Below, piece after piece: positions 7,309-14,776 of a stretch of DNA of 16,282 nt (position 1 is its first letter; each line of letters begins with the position of its first letter). Source of the DNA: AC-69 sp046728055 (GTDB taxonomy: Bacteria; Actinomycetota; UBA4738; HRBIN12); NCBI GenBank assembly GCA_046728055.1, contig JBKPDU010000047.1, positions 1-16,282 on the forward strand. Reading direction: 5' to 3'. The translations under genes and the position numbers were made by a program. The notes beneath the pieces are model-generated. The model saw nothing but the letters and a program-made list of their open reading frames with translations. It was not told the origin of the DNA and did not search any database.

Positions 7309-8355
7309 TTACCACGCGGACAGCTTCTCCACCGCAGCCTCGATGTCGGCGACCTGTGGCAGATAGGCGTCCTCGAGGGGCGGCGAGAACGGGACCGGCA
7401 CGTTCGGGGGGGCGAGGCGCATCACCGGCGCGTCGAGATGCTGGAAGCCCTCCTCCGCGATCGTCGCGGCGACCTCGGCGCCGATGCCGAGGAAACGGTG
7501 GCTCTCGTACAGGACCAACGCCCGGCTGGTCTTCTCCACCGATGTCAGCATGGTCTCCGTGTCGAGTGGGTGAACAGTGCGAAGGTCAACGACCTCGACC
7601 GAAACGCCCTTCTGGGAGAGGTTCTCGGCCGCCTCGAGGGCAAGGTGCACCATCATCCCGTACGTCACGATCGACGCGTCGGTGCCCTCGCGTTGGACCT
7701 TCGCCCGGCCGATGGGAACCAGGAAGTCCGAATGCTCCGGGACGGCCTCCTTGATCCGACGGTAGATCCACTTGTGCTCGAAGAACACGCAGGGGTTATC
7801 GTCACGCACCGCCGACTTGAGCAACCCCTTGGCGTCTGAGGGGAAGGCCGGGCAGAGCACCTTGAGCCCCGGAGCGTGAGCGAACCACGGCTCGGGGTTC
7901 GTCGAGTGGAAGGAACTCGCGCGAACGCCGCCGCCCGACGGTCCGCGAAACACGATCGGCAGCGGGACGCCGGAGCGGTAGTGGTATCGGGCGGCCGCGG
8001 TGACGATCTCGTCGAATCCGGAGGTCATGAAGTCGGCGTATTGGAACTCGGCGACCGGACGGAAGCCCTCCATGGCCGAGCCGATGGCCATGCCCACGAT
8101 GGTCTCCTCGGCGATGGGCGTGTCCATCACGCGCTCGGCCCCGAACCGATCGATGAAACCCTCGGTGACCTTGAACGCTCCGCCATAGATACCGATGTCC
8201 TCCCCGAGGAGGTACACGCGCTCGTCACGCTCCATCTCCTCCCACAGGGCTTCGGCGATCGCGACGAGGTAGGTGGCCTCTCCGGCCTCGGTCCGCTTGC
8301 CCCTGGGCTCGGCCCCGTGCCCGGCCGCCCCCGATTCCACCTTGGCTGTCGCCAT
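7309..8355 (-). CDS. 2-oxoacid dehydrogenase E1 beta subunit (complete-operon copy)
   Basis: 348 aa. E1 beta with LLGEDIGIYGGAFKVTEGF, the full segment before the cofactor-contacting glutamate (DTPIAEE, Glu83), VAEFQYADF, RGPSGGGVRA, PGLKVLCPAFPSDAKG, and a C-terminal transketolase-like domain with DLRTVHPLD. It is the paralogue of the gene at 1429-2376 and keeps the 13 residues (68-80) missing there. The first ~27 residues are a charged, probably disordered extension. ATG 8355 overlaps the E1 alpha stop by one base (TGATG), so the two subunits are translationally coupled. Works with the E1 alpha at 8355-9413 on lipoyl E2. Substrate could be pyruvate or another 2-oxoacid. Confidence 0.94.
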   Translation of the reverse strand: MATAKVESGAAGHGAEPRGKRTEAGEATYLVAIAEALWEEMERDERVYLLGEDIGIYGGAFKVTEGFIDRFGAERVMDTPIAEETIVGMAIGSAMEGFRPVAEFQYADFMTSGFDEIVTAAARYHYRSGVPLPIVFRGPSGGGVRASSFHSTNPEPWFAHAPGLKVLCPAFPSDAKGLLKSAVRDDNPCVFFEHKWIYRRIKEAVPEHSDFLVPIGRAKVQREGTDASIVTYGMMVHLALEAAENLSQKGVSVEVVDLRTVHPLDTETMLTSVEKTSRALVLYESHRFLGIGAEVAATIAEEGFQHLDAPVMRLAPPNVPVPFSPPLEDAYLPQVADIEAAVEKLSAW

Positions 8356-9413
8356 CAGCCGGTTCCCCCCTCGTGGGAGGGTTCACCCTGCCAGTACTCG
8401 TCCTCCACCCACAGGCCCTTGGTCACGTCGGAGGGCACCGGGAACGGCGACTGTTGGGCGAACTCGTACCCCTGGTCGAACTCGCGCTCGATGCGCGACT
8501 GGATCCGCTTGACCGCCTCCGCGTCCACCACCTCGCGAGCCTGGAGCAGCTCCTCGAACCGCTTCACGGGATCCTTGTGCTGCATGTATTCCTCGAGCAT
8601 CTCCTTGGGGACGTACTTCGCCGGGTCGTGCCCGGCGTGGCCCCGCCACCTGAGCGACACCGATTCGATGAGGGTCGGTCCCCCTCCGCTCCGAGCCCTG
8701 TCGACGGCCTGGCGAGCCACGCGGTACACGTCGAGAACGTCGGCACCGTCCACCCGGACCCCCGGGAACCCGTACGCCGCCGCCCGCTCGGCTACCGAAG
8801 GGACGGCGAACTCCAGCTGGTTGGGCGTCGAGTAGGCCCACTGGTTGTTGTTCACCACCCACACCACGGGGAGTCGGTGGATGGCCGAGACGTTCAGCGC
8901 CTCATGCCACCGGCCGTTGGACGTGGCTCCTTCCCCGCAGATGGCCATGGCCACCCGCGGCTCGCCGCGCCGCCTGTAGGCGAGCGCCGCACCGCATGCG
9001 ATCGGGTAGGCGAGCGGCAGGTGGGAGACCGGCGTCCACGTCCGGTGGCCGAACCAGTCGCCCACGTGACTGTTGCCGTCGCGGCCTCGAGTGAACCCGT
9101 CGATCCGGCCCCAGAACTGGGCCATGACGCGGTTCAGGTCCAGGCCCTTGGTGAGCTGTGCCGAGAGGTCCCGGTGGGTGGGGAACAGCGAGTCGTCCTC
9201 CCGGAGGGTGAACGCCACCGCGACGTGCGTCCCCTCCTGGCCGCGGCCCGAGTAGATGGCCCCTGGCAGCCGTCCCTGCCGGTAGAGCGCCTCGATCCGC
9301 TCGTCGAAGTACCGGCACAGCTTGAGCTTGTACAGGACGTCTCTGAGCTGGTCGTCGGAGAGCCCGACCCGCCAGTCCGCCTCGGCCTGCTTCTCGGATA
9401 CTTCCGTCGCCAT
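8355..9413 (-). CDS. 2-oxoacid dehydrogenase E1 alpha subunit (complete-operon copy)
   Basis: 352 aa. Thiamine diphosphate-binding subunit with GEGATSNGRWHEAL (from residue 160) and the closing NNN (188-190). It also has SGRGQEGTHVA, FPTHRDLSAQL and the active-site loop RWRGHAGHDPAKYV. It lacks the HTSDDDD segment of the other E1 alpha in the window, so the two E1 copies probably differ in substrate or in regulation. Pyruvate or acetoin-type activity is possible but not provable here. ATG 9413 has GGGGG just upstream and starts 9 nt after the lpd stop. It overlaps E1 beta by 1 nt downstream. A charged N-terminal extension precedes the domain. Confidence 0.94.
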   Translation of the reverse strand: MATEVSEKQAEADWRVGLSDDQLRDVLYKLKLCRYFDERIEALYRQGRLPGAIYSGRGQEGTHVAVAFTLREDDSLFPTHRDLSAQLTKGLDLNRVMAQFWGRIDGFTRGRDGNSHVGDWFGHRTWTPVSHLPLAYPIACGAALAYRRRGEPRVAMAICGEGATSNGRWHEALNVSAIHRLPVVWVVNNNQWAYSTPNQLEFAVPSVAERAAAYGFPGVRVDGADVLDVYRVARQAVDRARSGGGPTLIESVSLRWRGHAGHDPAKYVPKEMLEEYMQHKDPVKRFEELLQAREVVDAEAVKRIQSRIEREFDQGYEFAQQSPFPVPSDVTKGLWVEDEYWQGEPSHEGGTG

Positions 9414-9422
9414 GGCGCCCCC

Positions 9423-10802
9423 TTAGGCCGTGTGCAAGGGCTTGCCGGCCAGCGCGAGGTGGGCCTCGCCGATGGCCTCGGACAGTGTCGGGTGCGGGTG
9501 GATCAGCGCGGCCACCTCAGCCGGAACCGCTTCCCAGTTGGTGATGAGCATGGCCTCGGCGATGAGGTCGGTGACGTGCGGTCCCACCAGGTGGATCCCG
9601 AGCACTGGGCCGCCGCCGGCATCGGCGACCACTTTCACGATGCCGCCCTCGCCGACGATGTTGGCCTTGCCGATGGCCTGGAAGTTCAGCTTCTCGATCT
9701 GGACCTCGTGTCCGCGTTCCACGGCCTGCGCCTCGGTCAGCCCAACCGAGGCCACCTCGGGCGTGCAGTAGGTGACCCTCGGGATCCCCGAGTAGTCGAT
9801 TTCCGGGACCTTCATCCCGGCGATCCGCTCGGCGACGGCGATCCCCTCGGTGAACGCGACATGGGCGAGCTGGAGCGGCGTCGCGGCGACGTCGCCCACC
9901 GCCCAGGTGTGGGGGGCCGAGGTCTGGAGCTGGTCGTCGACCTTCACGAACCCCCGGTCGAGCTCGATGCTCGCCTGCTCTGCCCCGAGGCCGTCGGTCA
10001 CCGGACCTCGCCCTACGGCCACCAGGCACACGTCGGCGGTGACGGTCTTGCTCTCTCCGCCGACCTCGTAGACGACCTTCACCCCGTCACGAACTTCGTC
10101 GATCGCCTGCACCCGCGCGCCGGCCAATGCCTGGATGCCGCGCTTGCGGAACGCCCGGGCGAGCTCCTTGGAGATGTCTTCGTCCTCCAAGGGAGCGATC
10201 CGCGGGAGCGCCTCGAGGACGGTCACCTCCGCCCCCAACGATCGGTACAACGAGGCGAACTCCAGGCCCACCGCACCGGCCCCGATGATCACGGCAGACG
10301 TGGGGATCGAGGGGTAGGTGACGGCCTGATCGCTGGTGATGATCCGGTCGGTGATGGACTGGCCGGGGAGCAGCTTGGGGGATGAGCCGGTGGCGATGAC
10401 CACGTCGGCCCCGGAGAGCTTCCTGTCGTCCACCGACACGGAGGTGCCGGATCGAATGACGGCCGGGCCGTGCAGGACGTCGATCTTTCGGGTCTTGATG
10501 AGCGAGGTGAGTCCGGAGACGAGCTTCTCGACCATCCGATCCTCGAAAGCCTTGACCTCATCCCAGTCGGGGGATCCGCTCGCCTTCACGCCCCACTCCT
10601 CGGCCCGGTTGACGGTGTCGAGGACCTCGGCAGATCGAAGGAGCGCCTTGGTAGGGATGCATCCCCGGAGCAAGCACGTCCCGCCGAGCCTGACGTCGCG
10701 TTCCACCAGGGCCACGCGCTTGCCCAGTTCCGCGGATCGCAGGGCGCAGGAGTACCCTCCGGTCCCCGAGCCGATCACAACGACGTCGTAGGCATCAGCC
10801 AT
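9423..10802 (-). CDS. lpdA: Dihydrolipoyl dehydrogenase (E3 / L protein)
   Basis: 459 aa. FAD/NAD disulfide oxidoreductase that reoxidises dihydrolipoyl groups on E2 and on GcvH. FAD motif VVVIGSGTGG (about 8-16), redox-active disulfide GGTCLLRGC (Cys43, Cys48), NAD-binding VIIGAGAVGLEFAS, second FAD motif TWAVGDVA, and the C-terminal HPHPTLSE (His437, Glu442) catalytic pair. ATG 10802 starts directly before the YDVVVIG strand where family members begin. ATG 10814 or 10850 would add residues that are not family-like, and 10850 would overlap the start of divergent gcvT. First gene of the minus-strand operon. A TAACAT (10819-10814) is a possible -10 box, giving a very short leader. It is the natural L-protein partner of neighbouring gcvT. 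Confidence 0.95.
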   Translation of the reverse strand: MADAYDVVVIGSGTGGYSCALRSAELGKRVALVERDVRLGGTCLLRGCIPTKALLRSAEVLDTVNRAEEWGVKASGSPDWDEVKAFEDRMVEKLVSGLTSLIKTRKIDVLHGPAVIRSGTSVSVDDRKLSGADVVIATGSSPKLLPGQSITDRIITSDQAVTYPSIPTSAVIIGAGAVGLEFASLYRSLGAEVTVLEALPRIAPLEDEDISKELARAFRKRGIQALAGARVQAIDEVRDGVKVVYEVGGESKTVTADVCLVAVGRGPVTDGLGAEQASIELDRGFVKVDDQLQTSAPHTWAVGDVAATPLQLAHVAFTEGIAVAERIAGMKVPEIDYSGIPRVTYCTPEVASVGLTEAQAVERGHEVQIEKLNFQAIGKANIVGEGGIVKVVADAGGGPVLGIHLVGPHVTDLIAEAMLITNWEAVPAEVAALIHPHPTLSEAIGEAHLALAGKPLHTA

Positions 10803-10836
10803 TCGAACGGCCATGTTACCGCCGCCGTCGCATCCG

Positions 10837-10842
10837 TAGGAT
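10837..10842 (+). promoter_or_regulatory. Putative -10 box (TAGGAT) for leaderless gcvT
   Basis: TAGGAT is separated from the gcvT ATG (10849) by six bases (GCAGCC), with no Shine-Dalgarno. Transcription would begin at or next to the A of ATG, giving a leaderless mRNA, common in actinobacteria. TGTTAC at 10814-10819 is only a weak -35. Confidence 0.5.
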
Positions 10843-10848
10843 GCAGCC

Positions 10849-11955
10849 ATGCACTCTGTGGACCTGCTCCGAACGCCACTGGAGGAGGTTCACCGCAAGC
10901 TCGGCGCCAAGATCGGCCCGTTCGCTGGATGGGCGATGCCCATCGAGTATGAGGGAACCGTCTCCGAGCATCGGGCCGTCCGCGAGCGGGTCGGCCTGTT
11001 CGACCTCAGTCACCTCGGAAAGGTGGATGTGAGCGGCCCCGGCGCCCGGCCGCTCATCCAGCAGACCTTCACCAACGACCACTCGAATCTGCCGATTGGC
11101 CGGGCTCTGTACAACCTGGTCCTGAACGAACGGGGGGGTGTCGAGGAGGATCTGATCGCCTTTCGGCTCGCGGCCGACCGCTTCTTCGTCGTGCCGAACG
11201 CGTCGAACACGGCCAAGGTCGTGGCCATCCTCCGCGAGGATGCCTCGGACGCCGATGTTGTCGAACACGCGGGATGGTGCTTCCTGGGGGTTCAGGGACC
11301 GCGGTCTCCGGAGGTCGTCGGGGCGTTGTTCCCAGAGGCCGCCGACCTCCCCTTCATGGGCTGCACCGAATCGGAGTACGGGGGACGGCGACTGGTCCTC
11401 ACTCGTTCTGGATACACCGGAGAGGTGGGCTTCGAGGTCTTCACCGAAGGGGCCTCGGCCGAGCATCTGTGGACCGATTTCCTGGAGGCAGGGGAGCCCT
11501 TTCAGATCGAGCCCTGCGGGTTGGGGGCCCGCGACGTCCTCCGTCTGGAGATGGGCTATCCGCTGTACGGTCAGGACCTCCTTCCCGAGCGGACGCCACT
11601 GGAGGCCGGGTTGTCGTGGGCCGTCTCGTTCGACAAAGGATCGTTTCGAGGCCGGGACGCGCTGGAACGTCAGCGCCGCGACGGAGTCGTCACCAGGTTG
11701 CGCGGATTGGTGACCGAAGGCCGCCGCCACATCCCACGCAGCCACTGCCCGGTGCTTGCGGGCGATGCTCGTGTGGGCGAGGTCACGAGCGGGACGTTCT
11801 CTCCCACGATCGGTAAGGGGATCGCTCTGGCATACCTCTCGCCCGCCGAGCGGTTCGAGCCAGGCACCGAGGTCCAGATAGACGTCCGAGGAAGGATCGG
11901 CCCAGCACGCGTGGTCAAGCCGCCGTTCGTCGATCGGAGCCCACGGGGCCGGTGA
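10849..11955 (+). CDS. gcvT: Aminomethyltransferase, glycine cleavage system T protein
   Basis: 368 aa. GcvT moves the aminomethyl carbon from lipoyl-GcvH to tetrahydrofolate, releasing ammonia. Features: PFAGWAMPIEYEG, HRAVRERVGLFDLSHLGK, ALYN, the region equivalent to GGV-x-D-D-L-I, RSGYTGEVGFE, and EPCGLGARDVLRLEMGYPLYGQDL. In the D-D pair (residues 100-101) the first residue is Glu and the second Asp is kept. This departs from most relatives I know, but it is conservative. Start ATG 10849 has no ribosome binding site, and a -10 box lies 6 nt upstream, so it is probably leaderless. Divergent from lpdA, the shared L protein. gcvH and gcvP are not in the window. The stop lies 3 nt from the stop of the convergent lipoprotein gene. 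Confidence 0.93.
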   Translation: MHSVDLLRTPLEEVHRKLGAKIGPFAGWAMPIEYEGTVSEHRAVRERVGLFDLSHLGKVDVSGPGARPLIQQTFTNDHSNLPIGRALYNLVLNERGGVEEDLIAFRLAADRFFVVPNASNTAKVVAILREDASDADVVEHAGWCFLGVQGPRSPEVVGALFPEAADLPFMGCTESEYGGRRLVLTRSGYTGEVGFEVFTEGASAEHLWTDFLEAGEPFQIEPCGLGARDVLRLEMGYPLYGQDLLPERTPLEAGLSWAVSFDKGSFRGRDALERQRRDGVVTRLRGLVTEGRRHIPRSHCPVLAGDARVGEVTSGTFSPTIGKGIALAYLSPAERFEPGTEVQIDVRGRIGPARVVKPPFVDRSPRGR

Positions 11956-11958
11956 GGT

Positions 11959-12660
11959 CTACGCCGCGCGCGCGGCCGCGAGGAAGTCCTTGACGCTGTC
12001 TCCGCCGAACTCCGCTCGGCGGATGAGGGTGTCCACCGTGGCAGCTGCCCCCGGTCCTTCCCGCATGACCGCCACGATCATGTACAGCCCCGATTTCGGG
12101 ATGCCGACGGTGCGAACCGGTCCATACCCCGGTGCGGCGACGAAGTACGCCCACCGTGTCGTGGCATCGGTGGTCTGGCAGACTCCCTCGCCGATGGCCA
12201 CGTAGTCCCCGGTGGAGTTGGGCGAACCGTGCGCAAAGGATGGTCGGTTGTCCAGAACGACCAGGTGCTTGGTCGCCCTGCACTCCGGGGACCCGGTCAG
12301 GGTGTCGAGGGCTGGTCCGTTCGCGGCCAGGTAGTAATAGTCGGAGGGGACGCCGACCCGCGTGCCGTCAACCCACATCGCGGCCATCCCCACGTTCGAA
12401 GGGCGGCCCTCGACCCACTTCTCCGGATTGGGTGAGGCGACGAACCCAACTTGGGCCTCGCCAGCACCGGCGATGGGATGGGGATGCCATCGATCGGGGA
12501 TCATGGCCGTCACCCCGCCCGCCTCGACCTCCGTGAAGGGGCTGGGGGATTCGTGGATCCGTACGATCGAGTCGCCTACCGGGGGCGTCGAGTCGGCGGC
12601 CGCGTCGCGGCATCCCGCGGCGACCAGGGCGATCATCAGACAGCCCACAATCTTCCGCAA
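11959..12660 (-). CDS. Putative lipoprotein of unknown function
   Basis: 233 aa from TTG 12660. The start is chosen because AGGGA (12672-12668) sits 7 nt before it, and the result is a textbook lipoprotein signal: Met-Arg-Lys, a hydrophobic stretch, then VAAGC with Cys17 as the lipidation site. An ATG at 12714 would put 18 unlikely residues in front. The mature part is Pro/Ser/Thr-rich at first, then a globular-looking domain with DRWHPHP, YYYLAAN, a Cys pair (in PECR and GVCQ) that could form a disulfide, and RWAYFVAAPGYGPVRTV. I do not recognise the family. It should be anchored outside the membrane. It lies 73 nt downstream of the hybrid kinase gene on the same strand, with its own possible -10 (TATGCT, 12683-12678). 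Confidence 0.8.
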   Translation of the reverse strand: MRKIVGCLMIALVAAGCRDAAADSTPPVGDSIVRIHESPSPFTEVEAGGVTAMIPDRWHPHPIAGAGEAQVGFVASPNPEKWVEGRPSNVGMAAMWVDGTRVGVPSDYYYLAANGPALDTLTGSPECRATKHLVVLDNRPSFAHGSPNSTGDYVAIGEGVCQTTDATTRWAYFVAAPGYGPVRTVGIPKSGLYMIVAVMREGPGAAATVDTLIRRAEFGGDSVKDFLAAARAA

Positions 12661-12733
12661 CCCCGATTCCCTAAAGGAGCATAGACCCGGTTGAGCATGC
12701 CTGCCACCGCGCATGCGCCGCCCAGGAGGGCAG

Positions 12734-14056
12734 CTACGAGAAGGTGATCGTGGGGCGATCGAGCCGATCGTCCGGGGGGCCGATGTCCTCGTTCGAGAGC
12801 TTGGGCGGCGTCAGGATCTTCTCCCCGCGGTGGGCCGGGAGGCAGAACGAGACGCGGGTCCCGCCGGCGGGAACGGGATCGGCCCAGATGATGCCGCCAT
12901 GCTGGAGGACCAGGCGCCGGGCCATGTGCAAGCCGATCCCGATCCCGGACCGCTCCTTTCGGAGGATGTCCTCGCCGGTGGTGAATGCCTCGTTGAACGC
13001 CTGGGCCACGACGTCCCTGCCCATCCCGAGGCCGCGGTCGGTGACCGACACGACCACGCCCTCATCCACGGTTCGAGCCCCGATGCCGACCGGTCGGTCC
13101 TCGGGCGAGTACCGGCACGCGTTGTCCAGAAACTGGCGGATCACCTCCGAGATCCGTACCGGGTCCGCCAGAGCCGGGAGGCGCTCTGGGATCAGCCGCT
13201 GGATCTCGATGACCGGGTAGTGGCGCTGCGTCTCGTCGGCCGCGTGGCGGATGAGCGGCGCCAGGTCGACCTCGGTGAGCTTCAGGGAGAGCGTCCCTTG
13301 TTCGAGCTCGGAGATCGTCAGCATCTCGTCGACGAGCATCATCAGCTTCTCCAGCGAGTCGCTCAGCCTGTCCAGGAACTCCTCTCGCTCTTCCTCGGAG
13401 ACCGAACGATTCCGAAGCACGTAGGCGATGCCCTTGGCCACCGTGATGGGGGTCCGGAGCTCGTGGGAGACGTTCGCAAGGAAGTCGGACTTGGCTGACG
13501 TCGCGCCGCCCTCGCCCGGCTCGGTTTCCTGAATCGCGGTGGCGTTCAGGTCGCGATAGGCACGTGCCGGATCGGCGAAGCCCTGGGCCAACAGCTCGGC
13601 GACCCCTGGGCTGATACTGACGTTTCCATCCAGGACCGAGCGGATGGCCCGCACCACGACTTCGGGACCGTCGGACTTCAGCACGTACGCGGAGGCTCCG
13701 GCCGCGATCATCTCCGCGGCGGTGAAGGGAGAGTCCAGGGTCGTCCAGCAGATGACTCGCGTCTCGGGAACCGTGGCCATCAGTCGGCGGACCAGCTCGG
13801 TCCCCGAGAGGCCAGCCAGGCCTGCTTCGACCACCACCACGTCCGGCTGGATCCGGGCGGCCACGTCGACGGCCCTGAACCCGTCGGTCACGGCCTCGTT
13901 CTCCACGTCGGAGCCCGACTTCAGCAGCGCGTACTGCAGCCGGGCCAGCCCGTCTGCCGTGTCGCACAGCAGCACCTTGAGTGGCACACCCTTGGTATCG
14001 GTTGCCCCCCAGCGCGATTGAGGAGGACCCCGCCCGGCGTCAAAGGCGGCGTCCAC
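12734..14056 (-). CDS. Histidine kinase with N-terminal degenerate receiver domain
   Basis: 440 aa from GTG 14056. No membrane segments. Residues about 26-145 are a receiver fold: PLKVLLCDTADG, the switch Thr in CWTT and Lys127 in YVLKSDG. The phosphoacceptor position in PDVVVVE is Glu77 instead of Asp. HisKA follows with VSHELRTPI (His198), then a HATPase domain with DNACRYSP (N box), DRGLGMG (G1) and GIGIGLHMARRL (G2), all intact. The kinase should be active, while the receiver probably acts as a phosphorylation-independent docking or sensing module. GTG 14056 lies 10 nt after the upstream response regulator stop, but GGAGG abuts it with no spacing. GTG 13984, which begins right at the receiver, is an alternative. 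Probably paired with that regulator. Confidence 0.9.
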   Translation of the reverse strand: MDAAFDAGRGPPQSRWGATDTKGVPLKVLLCDTADGLARLQYALLKSGSDVENEAVTDGFRAVDVAARIQPDVVVVEAGLAGLSGTELVRRLMATVPETRVICWTTLDSPFTAAEMIAAGASAYVLKSDGPEVVVRAIRSVLDGNVSISPGVAELLAQGFADPARAYRDLNATAIQETEPGEGGATSAKSDFLANVSHELRTPITVAKGIAYVLRNRSVSEEEREEFLDRLSDSLEKLMMLVDEMLTISELEQGTLSLKLTEVDLAPLIRHAADETQRHYPVIEIQRLIPERLPALADPVRISEVIRQFLDNACRYSPEDRPVGIGARTVDEGVVVSVTDRGLGMGRDVVAQAFNEAFTTGEDILRKERSGIGIGLHMARRLVLQHGGIIWADPVPAGGTRVSFCLPAHRGEKILTPPKLSNEDIGPPDDRLDRPTITFS

Positions 14057-14066
14057 CCTCCCATGG

Positions 14067-14705
14067 TTATTCGACCAGGCCGCTCCGGATGGCGATGGCC
14101 ACGGCCTGGGCCCGGTCGTTGGCCCCCAGTTTCTCGAAGATCCGCTCGAGATGGGTCTTCACCGTGTGCGGGGAGATCCCGAGGTCGTGCGCGACCTCCT
14201 TCGTGGTGGCCCCGTAAGCCACCTTTTGGAGGATCTCCTTTTCCCGGGCAGAGAGTCCCGGGACGTCCGGCCGCTTGTCGGCAAACTGGACCTCCTCGAT
14301 GAAGGCCTTCGTGAGCTGAGGGTGGATGACCGCCTTTCCCTCGACGGCCAGGCGGGCCGCGTTCACCAGCTCCTCGGCCGAAGCGTCCTTCAACAGGTAG
14401 CCGGAGACGCCCGCCTGGATGGCCTCCGAGATGGAAGCCCGAGACTCGTCGACCGTGAAAAGGATGACCTTGGTCTCGGGCGATACCTGCTTGATGGCCT
14501 TGGTGGCCTCGATCCCACCCATCCCGGGCATCCGAACGTCCATGAACACCACATCGGGTCGGAGTTCTCCGGCCGAGGTCACCGCTTCCTCACCGCTCGC
14601 AGCCTCCCCGATGACCTCGACGCCTTCCTCGAGGTCCAGGGCGGAATGAAGTCCCTCCCTGGTCACCGGGTGGTCGTCCACGATCAGGATCTTGATCCCG
14701 GGCAT
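14067..14705 (-). CDS. NarL/FixJ-family response regulator
   Basis: 212 aa. Receiver domain with acidic pair Asp10-Asp11, phosphoacceptor Asp56 (VVFMDVRMPGMGG), Thr84 and Lys106. The C-terminal LuxR-type helix-turn-helix (about 150-205) has LSAREKEIL, GISPHTVKTHLERIFEKL. DNA-binding transcription factor activated by phosphorylation. Start ATG 14705 has AAAAGG about 5 nt upstream and begins directly before the first receiver strand. The longer open frame to 14774 would add about 23 residues of no family character. The kinase with the Glu-substituted receiver follows 10 nt downstream, its likely partner. Targets unknown. Divergent from the SufT-like gene, with 71 nt between starts. Confidence 0.94.
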   Translation of the reverse strand: MPGIKILIVDDHPVTREGLHSALDLEEGVEVIGEAASGEEAVTSAGELRPDVVFMDVRMPGMGGIEATKAIKQVSPETKVILFTVDESRASISEAIQAGVSGYLLKDASAEELVNAARLAVEGKAVIHPQLTKAFIEEVQFADKRPDVPGLSAREKEILQKVAYGATTKEVAHDLGISPHTVKTHLERIFEKLGANDRAQAVAIAIRSGLVE

Positions 14706-14764
14706 GCCAGCCTTTTGCGGTCGGTTGTCGATGGTGGCCCTAGGATAGAGGGTGGATCGGCCGA

Positions 14765-14770
14765 TAGGAC
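14765..14770 (+). promoter_or_regulatory. Putative -10 box (TAGGAC) for leaderless SufT-like gene
   Basis: TAGGAC lies six bases (GCAAGC) before ATG 14777, the same spacing and nearly the same sequence as before gcvT (TAGGAT-GCAGCC-ATG). No Shine-Dalgarno is present. A second TAGGAT at 14741-14746 is an alternative -10, which would give a leader of about 24 nt. Confidence 0.45.
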
Positions 14771-14776
14771 GCAAGC

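Noticed and set aside
8373..10385. Very long plus-strand open frame (670 codons) antisense to E1 alpha and lpd
   Set aside because: Its translation is Arg/Gly/His/Val-rich with no family features. It is the GC-bias mirror of well-supported minus-strand genes.
12695..12716. Two GCATGC copies separated by 10 bases as an operator
   Set aside because: GCATGC is itself a palindrome, and two copies can arise by chance in GC-rich DNA. No further symmetry supports a site.
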